The notes under the pieces were generated by a model. That model saw only the letters and a program-made list of their open reading frames with translations. It was not told the origin of the DNA and ran no database searches. 64,000 nucleotides of DNA, from the NCBI GenBank assembly GCA_015499995.1, contig JADNRV010000001.1, positions 1,116,001-1,180,000 of the forward strand, given 5' to 3'. Position 1 is the first letter of the stretch, and each line of letters starts with the position of its first letter. Position numbers and translations under genes: made by a program. This document shows, one piece after another, positions 24,376 through 35,546 of this stretch. The stretch is from Flammula alnicola. Taxonomy: Eukaryota > Basidiomycota > Agaricomycetes > Agaricales > Strophariaceae.

Positions 24376-24592
24376 TTAACCTCACCCAATTTGTTTGGAA
24401 GTTTTGCTCTCTATCCGACTTTCTTATCACAATAACTACCAAATCGCTTTCGTTCTTGTACAATATTTGTTTCTCGCTTGTCACTCGCATTATTTTGCAC
24501 TTTTGCATTGCACGCTTTCCATGGTTTTTAACACAATATGCTCACCGTAGACAATACTAGTATTACACGATAGGATTCAATAATTTAACGAC

Positions 24593-26453
24593 TTACGATG
24601 CCTGTTCATCATCTCGTAATAGCGGGGCGAAATCCTCTCGATACTCGCTGGTTATTTGCTGTGGGTGCAAAAACTATTGTCGGCCAGTGAGAACATGGCA
24701 TTCAAACTTAGCGTTCATGACGTACCTCTCTGAGGAGGACGGTGCTTTGAGGAAGATTTGGCACCTGCCATCCTCCGTGTGTCGTAACCGAATTTCTCGC
24801 TGGTTGTTGACCGAGAAGCATGTTTTCTACCTCATTGGCCGTGCTACCTGAACGGTCAGAAACGTTCCCAGACATGTATGAACGACCTCCGGTATGCGCA
24901 AAATTTGCGAACGGCTGGCGATGTGGAACGTTTCTCGGATGACCTTGGGGATTGGATTCTCCATTTGTTCGGGATACGAGAGGTGTTCTCTGAATCTGAT
25001 TATAATTAATGGTCGTTAACCCTTCAATGCATTAAGAGTTTAGAAAATTCCTAGGCACTACCCCGCTTGCTTCCATCCCCCCAACAACTGCATTCAAGTT
25101 GACATTGCTATTCTGAATTCCTAGCTGGTGTCTGGGTTGGGTCGTTGGTCCAGATATTGATTTTGTGGAATATTAGCGGCCGGTGTTGCATGACTGTTGT
25201 CGTTTCCTCCTGTAGTAGGTCCAAATAGCGCCTTTCGTTTGAGCCTGTCGAACTGGATCTGCGGGATGTTAACCCCTGAGATTTTTTGTCATCCGACTAT
25301 CTTACCTTGAGCTTTGCATATTCCTTATCCCTTTCTCTTGATCCGTCCTGCAGCTCGCGGACCTTCCTACGCTCCAGCTCCAGGTCACGCTCCAACTCTG
25401 CGCAAGCCAAAGTTATAATCACGCCTCTGACTGAGCTTGGCATCATGAACAAATTACCTTCTTTCTTGTTGTTCAAGAGGCTTAGCTCTCCATTGGCTAG
25501 AAATTTTTGACGGAGAAATCAATTCAATATCGCGGACATGCCTGACTAGCAACGGGTACGGACCTTCTCTGACCACGTTGTCGAGTTGTTTCTGAAGCTG
25601 CGCATTTTTGTCGTTCAAGTTGCGCACTACAGCCTGTTGGAACGTGCTGAACGAATCAAACGTTTGTCAATTAATATATTTATGATGGCCAGGACCCGAG
25701 TACTTTTCTTGATGTATTTGATACTGCCAAAATGATATCGCACTTAACGCGCCACATCAGCGACAAGGACGTATTTAAACGAAGATGACACAAACCGACT
25801 GCATATCTCCAGGATAATCGAGGGCGTCAAGCCTGACAGAACGGACTTAAGGAGTTATCAGTCAGAAAAAGTGAAATATATGCGTCTTCTTCTCACCGTT
25901 TTATAGTCGTTTGTAGGTTGGAGAGAGCAAACCTAACTGGTTTGGAGCGTCTGAATTGAGGAGGATAGATAACGTTAACTCACGACCACATCATCGCTTG
26001 CAGTTGATGTCAGAGGGTTCAGAAGTACAAAAAATATAAGAGAATACTTTACGGCTCAGTCAAGTTCGTTTCGCAGGCTACAACGTTATCAGTGCTATAA
26101 AAGCACAAGAAAGAAAGAACCGATAAACGTACCAGGACAGAGGCGAGCCGCGTTGAATAGTTCGTTCGCGCACTCGACTGAGGATGGAATATCAGGCCTA
26201 CAATCTCAACATGTAAAACGGGGTCCTTACTGCAGAATATATGAGAACCTGAGGCCCAAATTCCATGATGATGAGATTAACTCGTATCCTCAGTCAGAGG
26301 TTCAATTCTTACACGTTGTCTTGAGGTAGAATCGTTCGAGTACCTCAGTCTAATAAACCCCTGCAACATGAACGAGTTCAGACTCACCACGACAGCTTTG
26401 TCTGTCAGAGGACGGCGGCAGGTTAAGCGATTGCATTTCAGGTCGGAATCCAT
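24593..26453 (-). CDS. HEI10: Meiotic RING E3 ligase HEI10/CCNB1IP1
   Basis: HEI10 (CCNB1IP1, related to Zip3) marks and stabilises meiotic crossover sites along the synaptonemal complex. Splicing by eye gives MDSDLKCNRLTCRRPL, TDKAVVTTCSHIFCIECANE and LFNAARLCPACETNLTEP, a RING with ligands C7, C12, C25, H27, C30, C33, C44, C47 and the family spacing C-x4-C. Then come DDVVVCSLQPTNDYKT, SVLSGLTPSIILEICSRAIS and FWQYQIHQENTFQQ, followed by a coiled coil (RNLNDKNAQLQKQLDNVV, LERDLELERRKVRELQ) and a polar tail ending EYREDFAPLLRDDEQAS. Exons from the start codon measure 66, 7, 18, 45, 25, 13, 36, 50, 39, 83, 39 and 92 nt, then larger ones. One frame break lies near 25160 in the unconserved tail. 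Start ATG 26453. Confidence 0.92.
25984..25996 (-). other. HEI10: 13-nt microexon of HEI10
   Basis: The minus-strand bases CGATGATGTGGTC lie between a tgcaag acceptor and a GTGAGT donor and encode the DDVV of TEPDDVVVCSLQP. They join in phase to the 25-nt exon 26053-26077 before it and the 36-nt exon 25897-25932 after it. Confidence 0.8.
26231..26248 (-). other. HEI10: 18-nt exon of HEI10
   Basis: This exon encodes the rest of CSHIFC, three of the RING zinc ligands. Its donor is GTAAGG (26225-26230), and the acceptor of the next exon is at 26178-26179. It joins in phase with the 7-nt exon before it and with IECANELF after it. Confidence 0.82.
26313..26319 (-). other. HEI10: 7-nt microexon of HEI10
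   Basis: On the minus strand the seven bases ACAACGT lie between an AG acceptor (ctcaag) and a GTAAG donor. They supply the two Thr codons and the first base of the Cys codon in VVTTCSHIFC, which is the family consensus at this place (human VTACSHIFC). Neighbouring introns are 26320-26387 (68 nt) and 26249-26312 (64 nt). Leaving the exon out breaks the frame and loses a zinc ligand. Confidence 0.8.
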
Positions 26454-27061
26454 AGGAAAGTCCCAAGATAACTGTCAACCAAGAAAAATGATCCAATTTT
26501 GCCCAACGGCAAGATGATGGGATGAAGAAAGGAGACCGTCGCACAGACGCCCAATTACGGATCAGTCAAGTCTGATCAAGAGCCCCTAAAAGGAAAGTAT
26601 CTAATCAAAATGTCTAAAATGAGAATAACTACTCTCTAAGCTCCGAGGATGAATAACAACAAATTATATTTTTCTTGGAAGGAATCAAACAAGTTCGACG
26701 CTCTCGAAGACCAGAAACGCCATGCCCAATCGCTAATTGTACGAAACTAGGCTATTCTGTATTCACGTACTTTTGCATCAATTTAACCGCCCATAAAGGA
26801 CAGATAAATCAGATGGGACCGAATGTACAGTACAAGATGTATGTATGCGAAACAAGGCACAGTGCAAGAAGAAAATAGAATGAGTGATGCTGTCTATGTA
26901 TATGTGTAGAAGACAATGCCAATGTTCAAGCGAAGAAGAAATTGGTTGAATAAAAATAGTAACAAGGAAAAGAAGGGAGACAGAACCCATGTTATGGTAT
27001 CATCACAAAAGGGAGATATATCGAGACAGGTTAACGTATCGAGTTCCGCCAACGAATGAAA
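26454..27061. promoter_or_regulatory. HEI10 promoter region and KCS1 3' flank
   Basis: This 0.6 kb lies between the tandem minus-strand genes KCS1 and HEI10. It is moderately AT-rich. I saw no clear TATA box or known meiotic element. Confidence 0.35.
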
Positions 27062-30000
27062 TCACGTCGAGATCATGCCCGAGTCTTCCTCCTCACCGAA
27101 GATCTCTTCAAAGATCTCCTTACCGTCCAAGGAGAGAGGAGCAAGTTGGTATTGCGCCACGGAAGGATCGTCACGGCCAGGTTTGACCCGGCGGATACGC
27201 TCCTCGTTCCAGATTTCTTCTAACGACGCCGTCAAGTTCTTCAATCCCAATAGGAAGCCACGATCGGGTTGGTCTGGATAGTGGGCGGAAAGCGCGCATA
27301 GATCAACCCAGTTCCGGATCGACCTCTGCTTGATATCCTTCGAGCTCGAGAAAACTTCGTGCGCATGGTCGCGAGCGTTCGCCTCGGAATAAGGAAGCCA
27401 ATCCCGTCCGGTCGTCGTGTGCGCGAAGTCGACGATCCGAACGTTGATTTCGCCGCGTTTCCGTCGGCCACTGGAACGCTTGGCCACAGAGCCGATGAGA
27501 AGATCTTCACTATGTGATCGACGCAATGGCGTCCGATCGTGACTCTGCGAGTTTGACCGGCGCTCGAGGGACTCGCCACGCTTGCTTCGAGATGATGGAT
27601 GCTCGAGTACACACGATCGGAAGGCCTCCTGTGATTCTCGATCGCCGTCATATATGAGGAGAATACTGCATCCATAGAAGCGATAGCCCTTAAGTCGATA
27701 GATGATGCGCGCCAAAGCGTAGAGCTTCTGAAGTAGGACAGGTATTTGTACGCCAGAATGTGTTCTCCGTCGAAAAGGAAAGACTTGAGAACAGAGTTGA
27801 AATCCTCAGGACGCACTTCTCGACCCTATATTTGTCTTGCGTCACATAAGACTGTGTCACATGGTTCCAAACCTTGGGATTGCAGTGTCAGCGTTCGTTT
27901 CTCTGTATAAATATTCTTTATCAACTCACTTGCATGCCGCAAACACGAACACCGAGACTCCTGCTTGTGGTGCGGTCACACTTCTTACGTTGACTCTTCT
28001 TTTTGGCTGGAGTAGCGTCCATGCCATATTGACGAGTGCCCATCTTGAGATCTATGACGCAAGGGTGCTTCAACCTTCCTGTAAGATCTTCCATCAAGAT
28101 AAAATGGTTTTGGCGTGTGACAGGAGGTTCGGATTCCATTTGCTCATGGATGACGGACTGATCTGAGAACGATCGCTGCATAGGAATGTGGCTCCGTTGG
28201 AGGCCTCGAGCGATCTTGAGCGACTGCGTCGCCGGGCGAAGGACGGAGGGATAGTGGATTCGTCCAGATGCAAACCAGCCGAAAGCCACCCTCCTTCGCG
28301 ATCTCTCTTCCCAAACAAGGGCCTATCTTCACCCTTCGATGAATCTGAGATTTTGCCTGGACTGCGAAGCGTAGAGTCACTCTGAATGCGCCGAATGAAT
28401 GTCTCATTTCCGTTCGAAGGAACACTGGCACCTCGTTCCACATGGCGGAAGAGTTTCCTGCGGGTGCGCTTCTGAGAATGACTGGAAGCGGGGTCAGACT
28501 CGCCATCGGCCACATCGCCTTCGTCCTCCGTCCTGGCAAAATCGAGAGACCGACGACCGATACGCTTCCTAAACCGTCGCAAGACTGTGCTGAAGACATG
28601 ATCCTTGAGCTTAGTATTGACCATCGTCGAACCCGTGCCTCCAAAGAATTGTGACCCAGGAACCAGTCTTTCCGAGTTGAACGGCCGCATAGATGGACGA
28701 CATGGATTGGCTTCTACACCAATGGCCGTCGAGTGGGCCTTATTTTGATCGGAAACGGACCGTTCAGCCAAACTGGAAGGGAATGCATGGGTGACCTGGC
28801 TTGGAGAATTGACGGGCGTGGGCGCGTCCATATCCATTTCGGCATTCCCAAATGGAGGATAGCTCGACAACGGACTCGGCCGCAATCCTCCGCATTCGTT
28901 TGGGGTTGGTGCGATCGCAAGATCTGGACTCGACGCCGTGCCCCTATGCAGACGACTAGGCTGCACGGTTTTTTGAGCGATGAAAGAGGAACCGTTGACG
29001 TTGGAATAGGACAGCGAGCGATTTCGGCCTCCACGAAGCATCCACTCTGGGATAATGTGGCGGTTGCGGTCCAAAACTACCTCTGGCATCTCTGCTTCAT
29101 CGGTGTCGGCCGCAACAAGCTCTTCTTCGAAGAGGGGCTGGCCCACAACCTCGCCAGCAGGTGAAGATGGTTGGATGGTGTCTCGACTAGCACCGTGCGG
29201 GATAGAACGACGTCCAAGTTGAGGAGTGACGGAGTTATGCTGAGCGGCGTTGGACGCTTTCGGTACGCGTCTGTAGCTGACCAACATGACGCCCAGATAT
29301 CGCGGAATAAACCCCAAAAGAGGAGGCGCTTCACGCTCTACGGACTCGTAAAACAGGTTTTCTCGGGACACAAGCGGCTGATAGATATAGAAGCAGGAGG
29401 AGAAATCAGAAAAATAAAAGGAGAGCGCGCGTGTCTGTACGAACCTTGCAAACAGCCTGCTTTGTGAACTTGTAGATGGCACTGTGGCCCCCAACCTGAT
29501 TTCGAAAAGGCCGTAAAGGAATGTGAGGAAGGCGTTCTTCTGGTATCTTGATATCGAGCGCCAGTGTTTCATCGTCTATAGCCTTCAAAGGGGCGTTGTT
29601 TAGCATCTCACCGTCGTCCAATCGAGAGAATCGACGTTGTTTGTGATGATTGGGACCATTTGCAGGATGAAGAAAGGCAGAGAAGGACTGATCCTCTGCG
29701 TCAGTACGGCCATAGGTGGACGCGTTTGAAGCAGCGGTCGAGGTCGCAGAAGCCGTTTCCCAAGTAGATTCATCGTCTGTTGACCACGGCGAAACTGTCT
29801 CAAGAGGAGAGATAGGAGCAGAATACGATTCCGGGTGATGTCCAGCACGAACTGGGGTGGGCGATCGAGAATGACGCGGAGTAGTGCGAATTGACGGTAA
29901 GGTAGGAAGAGCAGGTTCAGGACAGGGAAGGATTGGAGGTTCTGAGAGACGTCGAGACAAAGATATGCGACTAGTCGGTGAACGCGACGGAGAAGGAGAA

Positions 30001-30983
30001 GGAGGATACGCACGCGAGCGCGGTCGAATATATATGGGTGAAGTTTCGTGAAAGGTATTAATTGTGGAAAAAGGAAGTTCAGAATACGCGTCTGTGTCGC
30101 AAACAAGGTCATCTGCGGCACGCTCGCGCCTTCTCCCCCGGCCCACTACAAGATCCCGGCGCCACTGCGCCACATCGGACATAGGAGGTTCTCGCAGAGA
30201 TAGTTTCCTTTCAGAAGACTGATGTTCACTATTATTGCTCTCCCTGGTCCTAACGCGCTCCAATGTGGTCATACTTTTTTCTCGTCGGACAGCAGCACTT
30301 TCGCGGTCCGGCCATTCGGAACGCTTAACAAATTCGAAGGCCTCGGCAACATCTTCTACATCTTGAAAAGGTTCCACTCTACGGGTCCCCAACAGAGCTT
30401 CACGGCTTGAAGACGGTTCCCCGGATGCTGGCTCTTCCGATGGACCAGCAGTTTCCTTGAAGAGTTGCAGGGTCGCGGCAACCTTCCTCCCCATTCCGGC
30501 GTTTGGGTGAGGGGCCGGAACTTGCTCGCCATCGGTAGGGGTCGAGGATGAGGACGCCGAACCAGAACTTGAGACACTGGGTGTACGAGCTAATAATCTA
30601 CCCGTTTTTGCCGCAGAACGATTCAGAGTGCTCTTGAGCGTTGGCGTTGAACCGGATGGCAGGGTCAAAGCTCTGGACATGGCCTTGCGAGACAGTTTCT
30701 GGGAACGACGGCGAGACGAAATTTTCTCTGTATTGTAGCCGTCTGAGTCGGATGCATTCGAAATTGCTCGCTGTTTTCCTGATCTGACGGAAGCAAGTGA
30801 ATGAGACTGGCGAAACGAAGGCGGGCTGGAAGCAGAGAAGAGCTCGTCGACTGTCGGTGGCTTGTCGACGAGAGCTGGGGAAAGACGAGGAGAGGAATGT
30901 GCAGTGACGTTCCCGGAGCTTGGAGGCGAGAGTGGAAAACGATATTGTTGTTTGACTTGCCTTGGGTCGAAGGCAGACCCCAT
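27062..30983 (-). CDS. KCS1: Inositol hexakisphosphate kinase
   Basis: Kcs1-type kinases convert InsP6 to 5-InsP7, a pyrophosphate messenger for phosphate and energy status. The protein starts at ATG 30983 with about 500 disordered Ser-rich residues. The catalytic part opens with [19 protein letters not shown], crosses an intron (29378-29444) to [20 protein letters not shown] and [11 protein letters not shown], and after a long insert reaches the signature [17 protein letters not shown] (P-x3-D-x-K-x-G), [44 protein letters not shown] and the metal-binding [11 protein letters not shown]. The long insert between the kinase halves is typical of fungal Kcs1. Frame breaks near 28190 and near 27745 ([18 protein letters not shown] needs one more base) look like sequence errors. 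Confidence 0.93.
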
Positions 30984-31919
30984 TGAAAGCGTGGAGAAGT
31001 CGTGGTTGAGCCCAGGGTCTGGCAGCCTGATTGTCGAGGGAAAGGAGTATTTGAGAGGAGGTCGGGGGTTGTGGCGGAGAGGAGGGGAGAACGGCGACGA
31101 GCAAAGGGGAAGTGTGGTGTTGTAGCGATGCGCTGCGAGTTGTTTGAGAAAGATCCACGGACGAGCGCAAGTTATGATATCAGCGGCTCGCTCTCTCTTT
31201 GCAGTTTCCTGTCCACGTGCTTACATCCGGAACATTCCGTAATTTCAACCTCCGCGTCACTCTCCATCGAACGTGCAATGTCGAGGACTCTCTCAATGGC
31301 TCGTTCTTACTTTCTCACCTTCACACATGTTTATTCTGTCTTCTCGCCGTCTTCGTAATCTCTCCAACGCACGTTTCAAACGAATGGCGCTTGCCGTCGG
31401 GCTCACCCGTGTCTCACTGACGAATGGGAGATGCCACGGTAACGCCTCCCGCCTTCTTTTCAACGTTCATCGTTCTTGGAGACCTAGATACCCCATACAT
31501 CTTTCCCCGCATTATTCCAGGGTAGACCCCATCTCATACGGCTGACCAGATGTAATCCGTGGAGAAAGCCTTGCCCCCGAATTGGCTATCGCCCAGTAGT
31601 GTGCTGGGTCCGTATCGATCCTCCCACCGCCATAACCCGCCCCGAGGTGTTCCTCTTGCATGTTTTTGGACATTTCGGTCAGCAATCAACTTGATCTCTC
31701 TCTCTGATCCTTCCGCATCAGGAATTGGCCTCGAGAATTCAGACATTTTTTTCCAATCCGCACTGCTCCTTCGACGGCACCAATTCCTTGCCTTTTCATT
31801 TCCGAGTAATCAGCGCCTGATAACAGCCCGACTTACTTTTACCGAGGGTCTGATTTATTCATCCGTCACGTCGGGCCCTCGGGCAGGGTTCTTTATCCCT
31901 TAGCGTTTATCTATCATTA
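30984..31919. promoter_or_regulatory. KCS1 upstream region
   Basis: This is KCS1's 5' flank, with base composition like the rest of the window. It contains only short incidental frames. No gene or repeat was recognised. The composition changes sharply at its right end, where the AT-rich segment begins. Confidence 0.35.
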
Positions 31920-31932
31920 CAGTCATTCACCG

Positions 31933-31968
31933 GTCAATGAGTCACCCGTAACCCCAGTCAATGAGTCA
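31933..31968. promoter_or_regulatory. Two direct TGAGTCA (bZIP) sites
   Basis: The 12-mer gtcaatgagtca occurs at 31933-31944 and 31957-31968, 24 bp apart. Its core TGAGTCA is the classic AP-1/Gcn4 binding sequence. The pair lies at the left edge of the AT-rich segment. Confidence 0.45.
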
Positions 31969-32762
31969 AAACACATTTCTGAAGCAATTATTAGACCTAC
32001 GCTAATCCAAAATTTATAAGCTCTGAGATATTTTGATCTCTTGATATACACAAATAACTTGTATCTATGAAGCCCAAAAGTGAATTTATATCTGTGTGAT
32101 CTCTGGACTAAATCTTGCACAAAAGCCAGTTTTTGCAGATAGTATTCAGAATTCTATAATATTCAATTCAGAAAAGCAGGTCAAAGATTTTTATAATATA
32201 TTACATTGAAGTTTGTTATCACACAGATGGTTGGTTTTCCCATCAATAGTCTGGGTATTTTCACGGTTAGAAGTAAGAAAAAGAATTCAAAAAAAGAGGA
32301 AAAGAGAGAGAATTCACTGGACCAATCTGATAGCTTAGGGGCTTTTTCCTAGCTTAAGATAGCTCTAAATTTCATTTCTGCTGTCCACAAAATGTCGAAA
32401 AATGCCTGGTGTGCATTCTGCACACAGCCAGATAGATTCTCAGTGACTTTCAGGTATTGTTTTTCGAATATTGAGCTCAATACCCCGTTTTATGCCTCAA
32501 AAATTTTCCAGGGCATTTTAGTCATCAATTTAAAGTATGTCTAATTTTTCCAGCTGTTTCTGTAATTTATTTGAGCCTCTATCGAGTGCACAAGAGCTGA
32601 TCTGAGGGCATATTTGATGCCATAATTTGCAACACTTTGTCAACTGTCGTCATGAAGTTATCTGCCCAGAGTTTGCATATAAATACCCAGCTTATTGATC
32701 GGTCAACCCAGATGGTTTCCATGAAAACTCAATAAAATTGGCCAATTAGAACCAAATACAGA

Positions 32763-32832
32763 TGAGTCATGGAGAGTTCTGAGTCATCTTGTTTTATATT
32801 TAGAAAAATTCAAACTCAGCCACTCTATAAAA
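32763..32832 (+). promoter_or_regulatory. Core promoter with two TGAGTCA sites and TATA box
   Basis: TGAGTCA occurs at 32763-32769 and 32780-32786, followed 40 bp later by TATAAAA at 32826-32832 and then a CT-rich stretch ending in atcaaagaacaacc. The first in-frame ATG is at 32967. Spacing suits a bZIP-driven TATA promoter; transcription start is inferred near 32860. Confidence 0.5.
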
Positions 32833-32966
32833 GGCTCTTTCATAATTTTTCTAACTCTCTTTTACTCTATCATCAAAGAACAACCAAGTGATATTTTGGT
32901 ATAGCTTGCTTCAAACTATTAAAGCAGTAAACATTGATCCAAGATTATATAGCACACCAAATCATC

Positions 32967-34884
32967 ATGGAAGCAACAACAGCTAGATTGTTTGTGCCAG
33001 TGCCACAGAATCCTCTACACAGAGAGTTTTCCAGTGGTGCTGGTGATTTAATCAAAGCCTCGTCATTTCTCGCACCAAGTGCAGTCCCACCAACACTGTC
33101 GTCTGTTATAGACAACCAAACAAAGGGTTTAGATGGATTACAAAGAAGATCTAGTCTCAAGGTAAGTCTGTATAATATTTACAGCAGGCTGAAATACTTA
33201 AACACCTTTTTTTTAGAATCCTTTAACTGGACCAAATTCCAGAAAATTTGCAAAACCATCGTTACTAGGGATTAGATGGACATCTCCAATTTCTACAATT
33301 AGAACAATACCTCCAAGGGATGCTTTGTTTGATCACTTCTATTCCAAAGCATCAGAAACATCCTCAGACTCAAGCTTTCCAAATCCAATTGCCGCTGAAC
33401 ATCCACCAATCACCACAATTCAATCTCTCAGATGCACTACTGTGGGTATCAATCCACCAGATCGACTCATATGTTGGCCTCTTCAAACTGATACCTTCAT
33501 CCAGAACCTTCAAAACAAAATCACTTCTAAAACTTATGACTTTGAAGAAACAACTCTTTCAATATCCATTGCTAGCAATGAGGAGGAAAAGAATCCCGAT
33601 TTCAATCTTACCTACATTGAAATTGCAGAGCCATCCTTCTCCACTAAACCACAAGCAACAAAACATGTGAGCTCTTCAATCTTCAAAGCATCCTCTTATA
33701 CAGCCAAGGCAGGAGGCTCTTGGCTTGGAGCTACATTGAGGATGAATTGCAGACACCTAGCGGCTTCTGTTCTTCCAGGCCAGCAAATACCTTCAGCATC
33801 ATTTATTTTACCCATCATTGCCATGAACTCAGTCCAAAGAGCAAGAAACACCACATCCTCTCCATTATTCCCAAATTTCAGCACACTCTCTGATACCCAG
33901 TCTACCAACACAACTGTATCATTTCCCTTCAGGCACCCGCTCCAGTCACAGCCACCACCAGTCCTCGCCAACCGCAGCACTTCTCCTCCAAGACTGGAAA
34001 CCCCTATCCAAATATTGCCACCCACAGCCTCAATATCACAACAGCCCAGCTCGCCCACAATGCCCAAGGTCTTTGGGTCAAGACAGCAGAATCATCTGCA
34101 TATGAAGGCCCTTTTGGCCTCTCCCAAATCAGATAAAGCGTTAGGAAAGCGCCGCCAACCCACCGCCCCAGAACCGAATACCCGGCCATCAAAGTTTATG
34201 AGACTGGGTGAGAATGACAGCCCTAGAGAACGAGTTCGGAAACCAAAGGAAACGAGCACAAATCCAAGCAGAGCGACGCAGACCAAAGTAAACCTCAATA
34301 CACCATCCCACCTCCCTGAACGTCTACCCCATGAAGCCGAAGACAACGCCCTCAGAAGTGATGGCGAACCCCCGGTGACCTCAGAGTCCGAGCCCAGCGA
34401 CGACGACTACGACGGCAGCCTATTCGGAGACGGCCATTCCGAAGAGGCATCCGGACTTCACGGGAAAGCGGACTCGGATAGCGAGGCATTCAGCTCTTCT
34501 GAGAGCGACCACGACAGTAGCGCCCACGACAACCGAGAGCAATTGGAAAAGCTCTCACGAAGGCGAAGGCGACAGATTCCTCGCCAAAACCGACCGGTCG
34601 TGGTTAACCAATTGAAGATCACATTTTGGACCAATGAGCTGAAGCGCTTCGAATACATCCGCGAGAGACGCAAGCTCGACTCGACGGTTGCTGCTCAGCT
34701 GCATCAGCGGCTGTGTGAAATCGATAATGGAAAGGAGCATACCTTTATCACGCCAGATATCCTCGGTTCCAGCGGTCTGGCGCGTTTAGTCACCAGGTTT
34801 AGGCACAGTCCTTATGACAAAGTGGCGAAGGAAGTTGCAGATAGGATAACGAAATGTTGGAGGAAATTATGTAGAGAAGAATAG
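32967..34884 (+). CDS. Chimeric protein with TFIIS N-terminal-like C-terminus
   Basis: The N-terminal ~330 residues (start MEATTARLFVPVPQNPLHRE) are encoded by the AT-rich segment, cross one intron from 33162, and match no family I know. From about 34060 composition and style change: MPKVFGSRQQNHLHMKALLA, then basic and acidic Ser-rich runs (SESEPSDDDYDGSLFGD), a very basic patch (SRRRRRQIPRQNRP), and a helical C-terminus: NELKRFEYIRERRKL, GLARLVTRFRHSPYDKVAKE, VADRITKCWRKLCREE. This last part resembles the TFIIS N-terminal/LEDGF-type helical bundle of transcription elongation proteins. The internal Met at 34060 may be the ancestral start. The frame is open throughout the junction. Function is inferred only for the C-terminus. 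Confidence 0.65.
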
Positions 34885-35546
34885 TTGTTGAAAAAACGCA
34901 ACATGTAGCTGGCTAAAATCCAGAAGTTTGGGACGACGATACTTCGCTGAAATTGAAAACACGTTTATACAGCAGATACGACAATCATCATAATGAAACA
35001 TACATACCAGTTACCAAAAGGTACTATTGGTCTTCGTCTAAATGTATCCTCCAAGTTAGCTGTTAGAGGGTGGAAATGTAGCATTCAAATGTTGCCAAAT
35101 AGATCTACTGAGTAATGAATAAAAGATGTTGTACCGCGTTGTGAGCGACGATAGATGGAACTCTCTATAGGTGAGACAAGAAAACAGAACTGTTGTGGTG
35201 GTGGACAAGCGTTGTCGCGTTTGTCACACTCATAGGCTTTTGTGACAACTTGAAGTGAGCGCAAGTCAGCGTGCGGCAAGCTAAGGTAAGTAAGAACGTC
35301 GACGCGTTATGCATACAGTATATCGAACAATTGAGTGAGAACCACCACTAATCATCCAATACGAACTTAGAATTACACTCAAATTGTCGTTATTGTGGTT
35401 GAATGCCAGCGAGAAATCCCCATGAAATTGGAGCATCAGGTCATGACATATGGAAAGAAATAATACTAATTGTACAGTACTCTAGTAGTAGTAAAATGTA
35501 CAAATGGAAGACGAAAATGAAGACACAGGGCAAAGTAGGGCCCGAG
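34885..35546. other. Convergent 3' spacer
   Basis: This is 0.66 kb between the stop of the chimeric gene and the stop of the FHL1-like gene. No gene, repeat or RNA was recognised. Confidence 0.4.

Larger units (their letters stand above)
31920..33950 (+). mobile_element. AT-rich segment, probably an inserted element
   Basis: From about 31920 the sequence becomes markedly AT-rich and stays so until about 33950, unlike both flanks. It holds direct copies of gtcaatgagtca, further TGAGTCA sites, a TATA box (TATAAAA, 32826-32832), a pyrimidine-rich leader, and an ATG with an intron-bearing open frame. This layout (regulatory block, TATA, leader, ORF) resembles the 5' part of a retroelement with its LTR promoter. 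No second LTR, terminal inverted repeat, target duplication, reverse transcriptase or transposase was found, so the class is unknown. It could instead be an ordinary AT-rich promoter and 5' exon. Confidence 0.4.

Noticed and set aside
28733..29164. 143-codon plus frame opposite KCS1
   Set aside because: Antisense shadow inside a coding exon without independent support.
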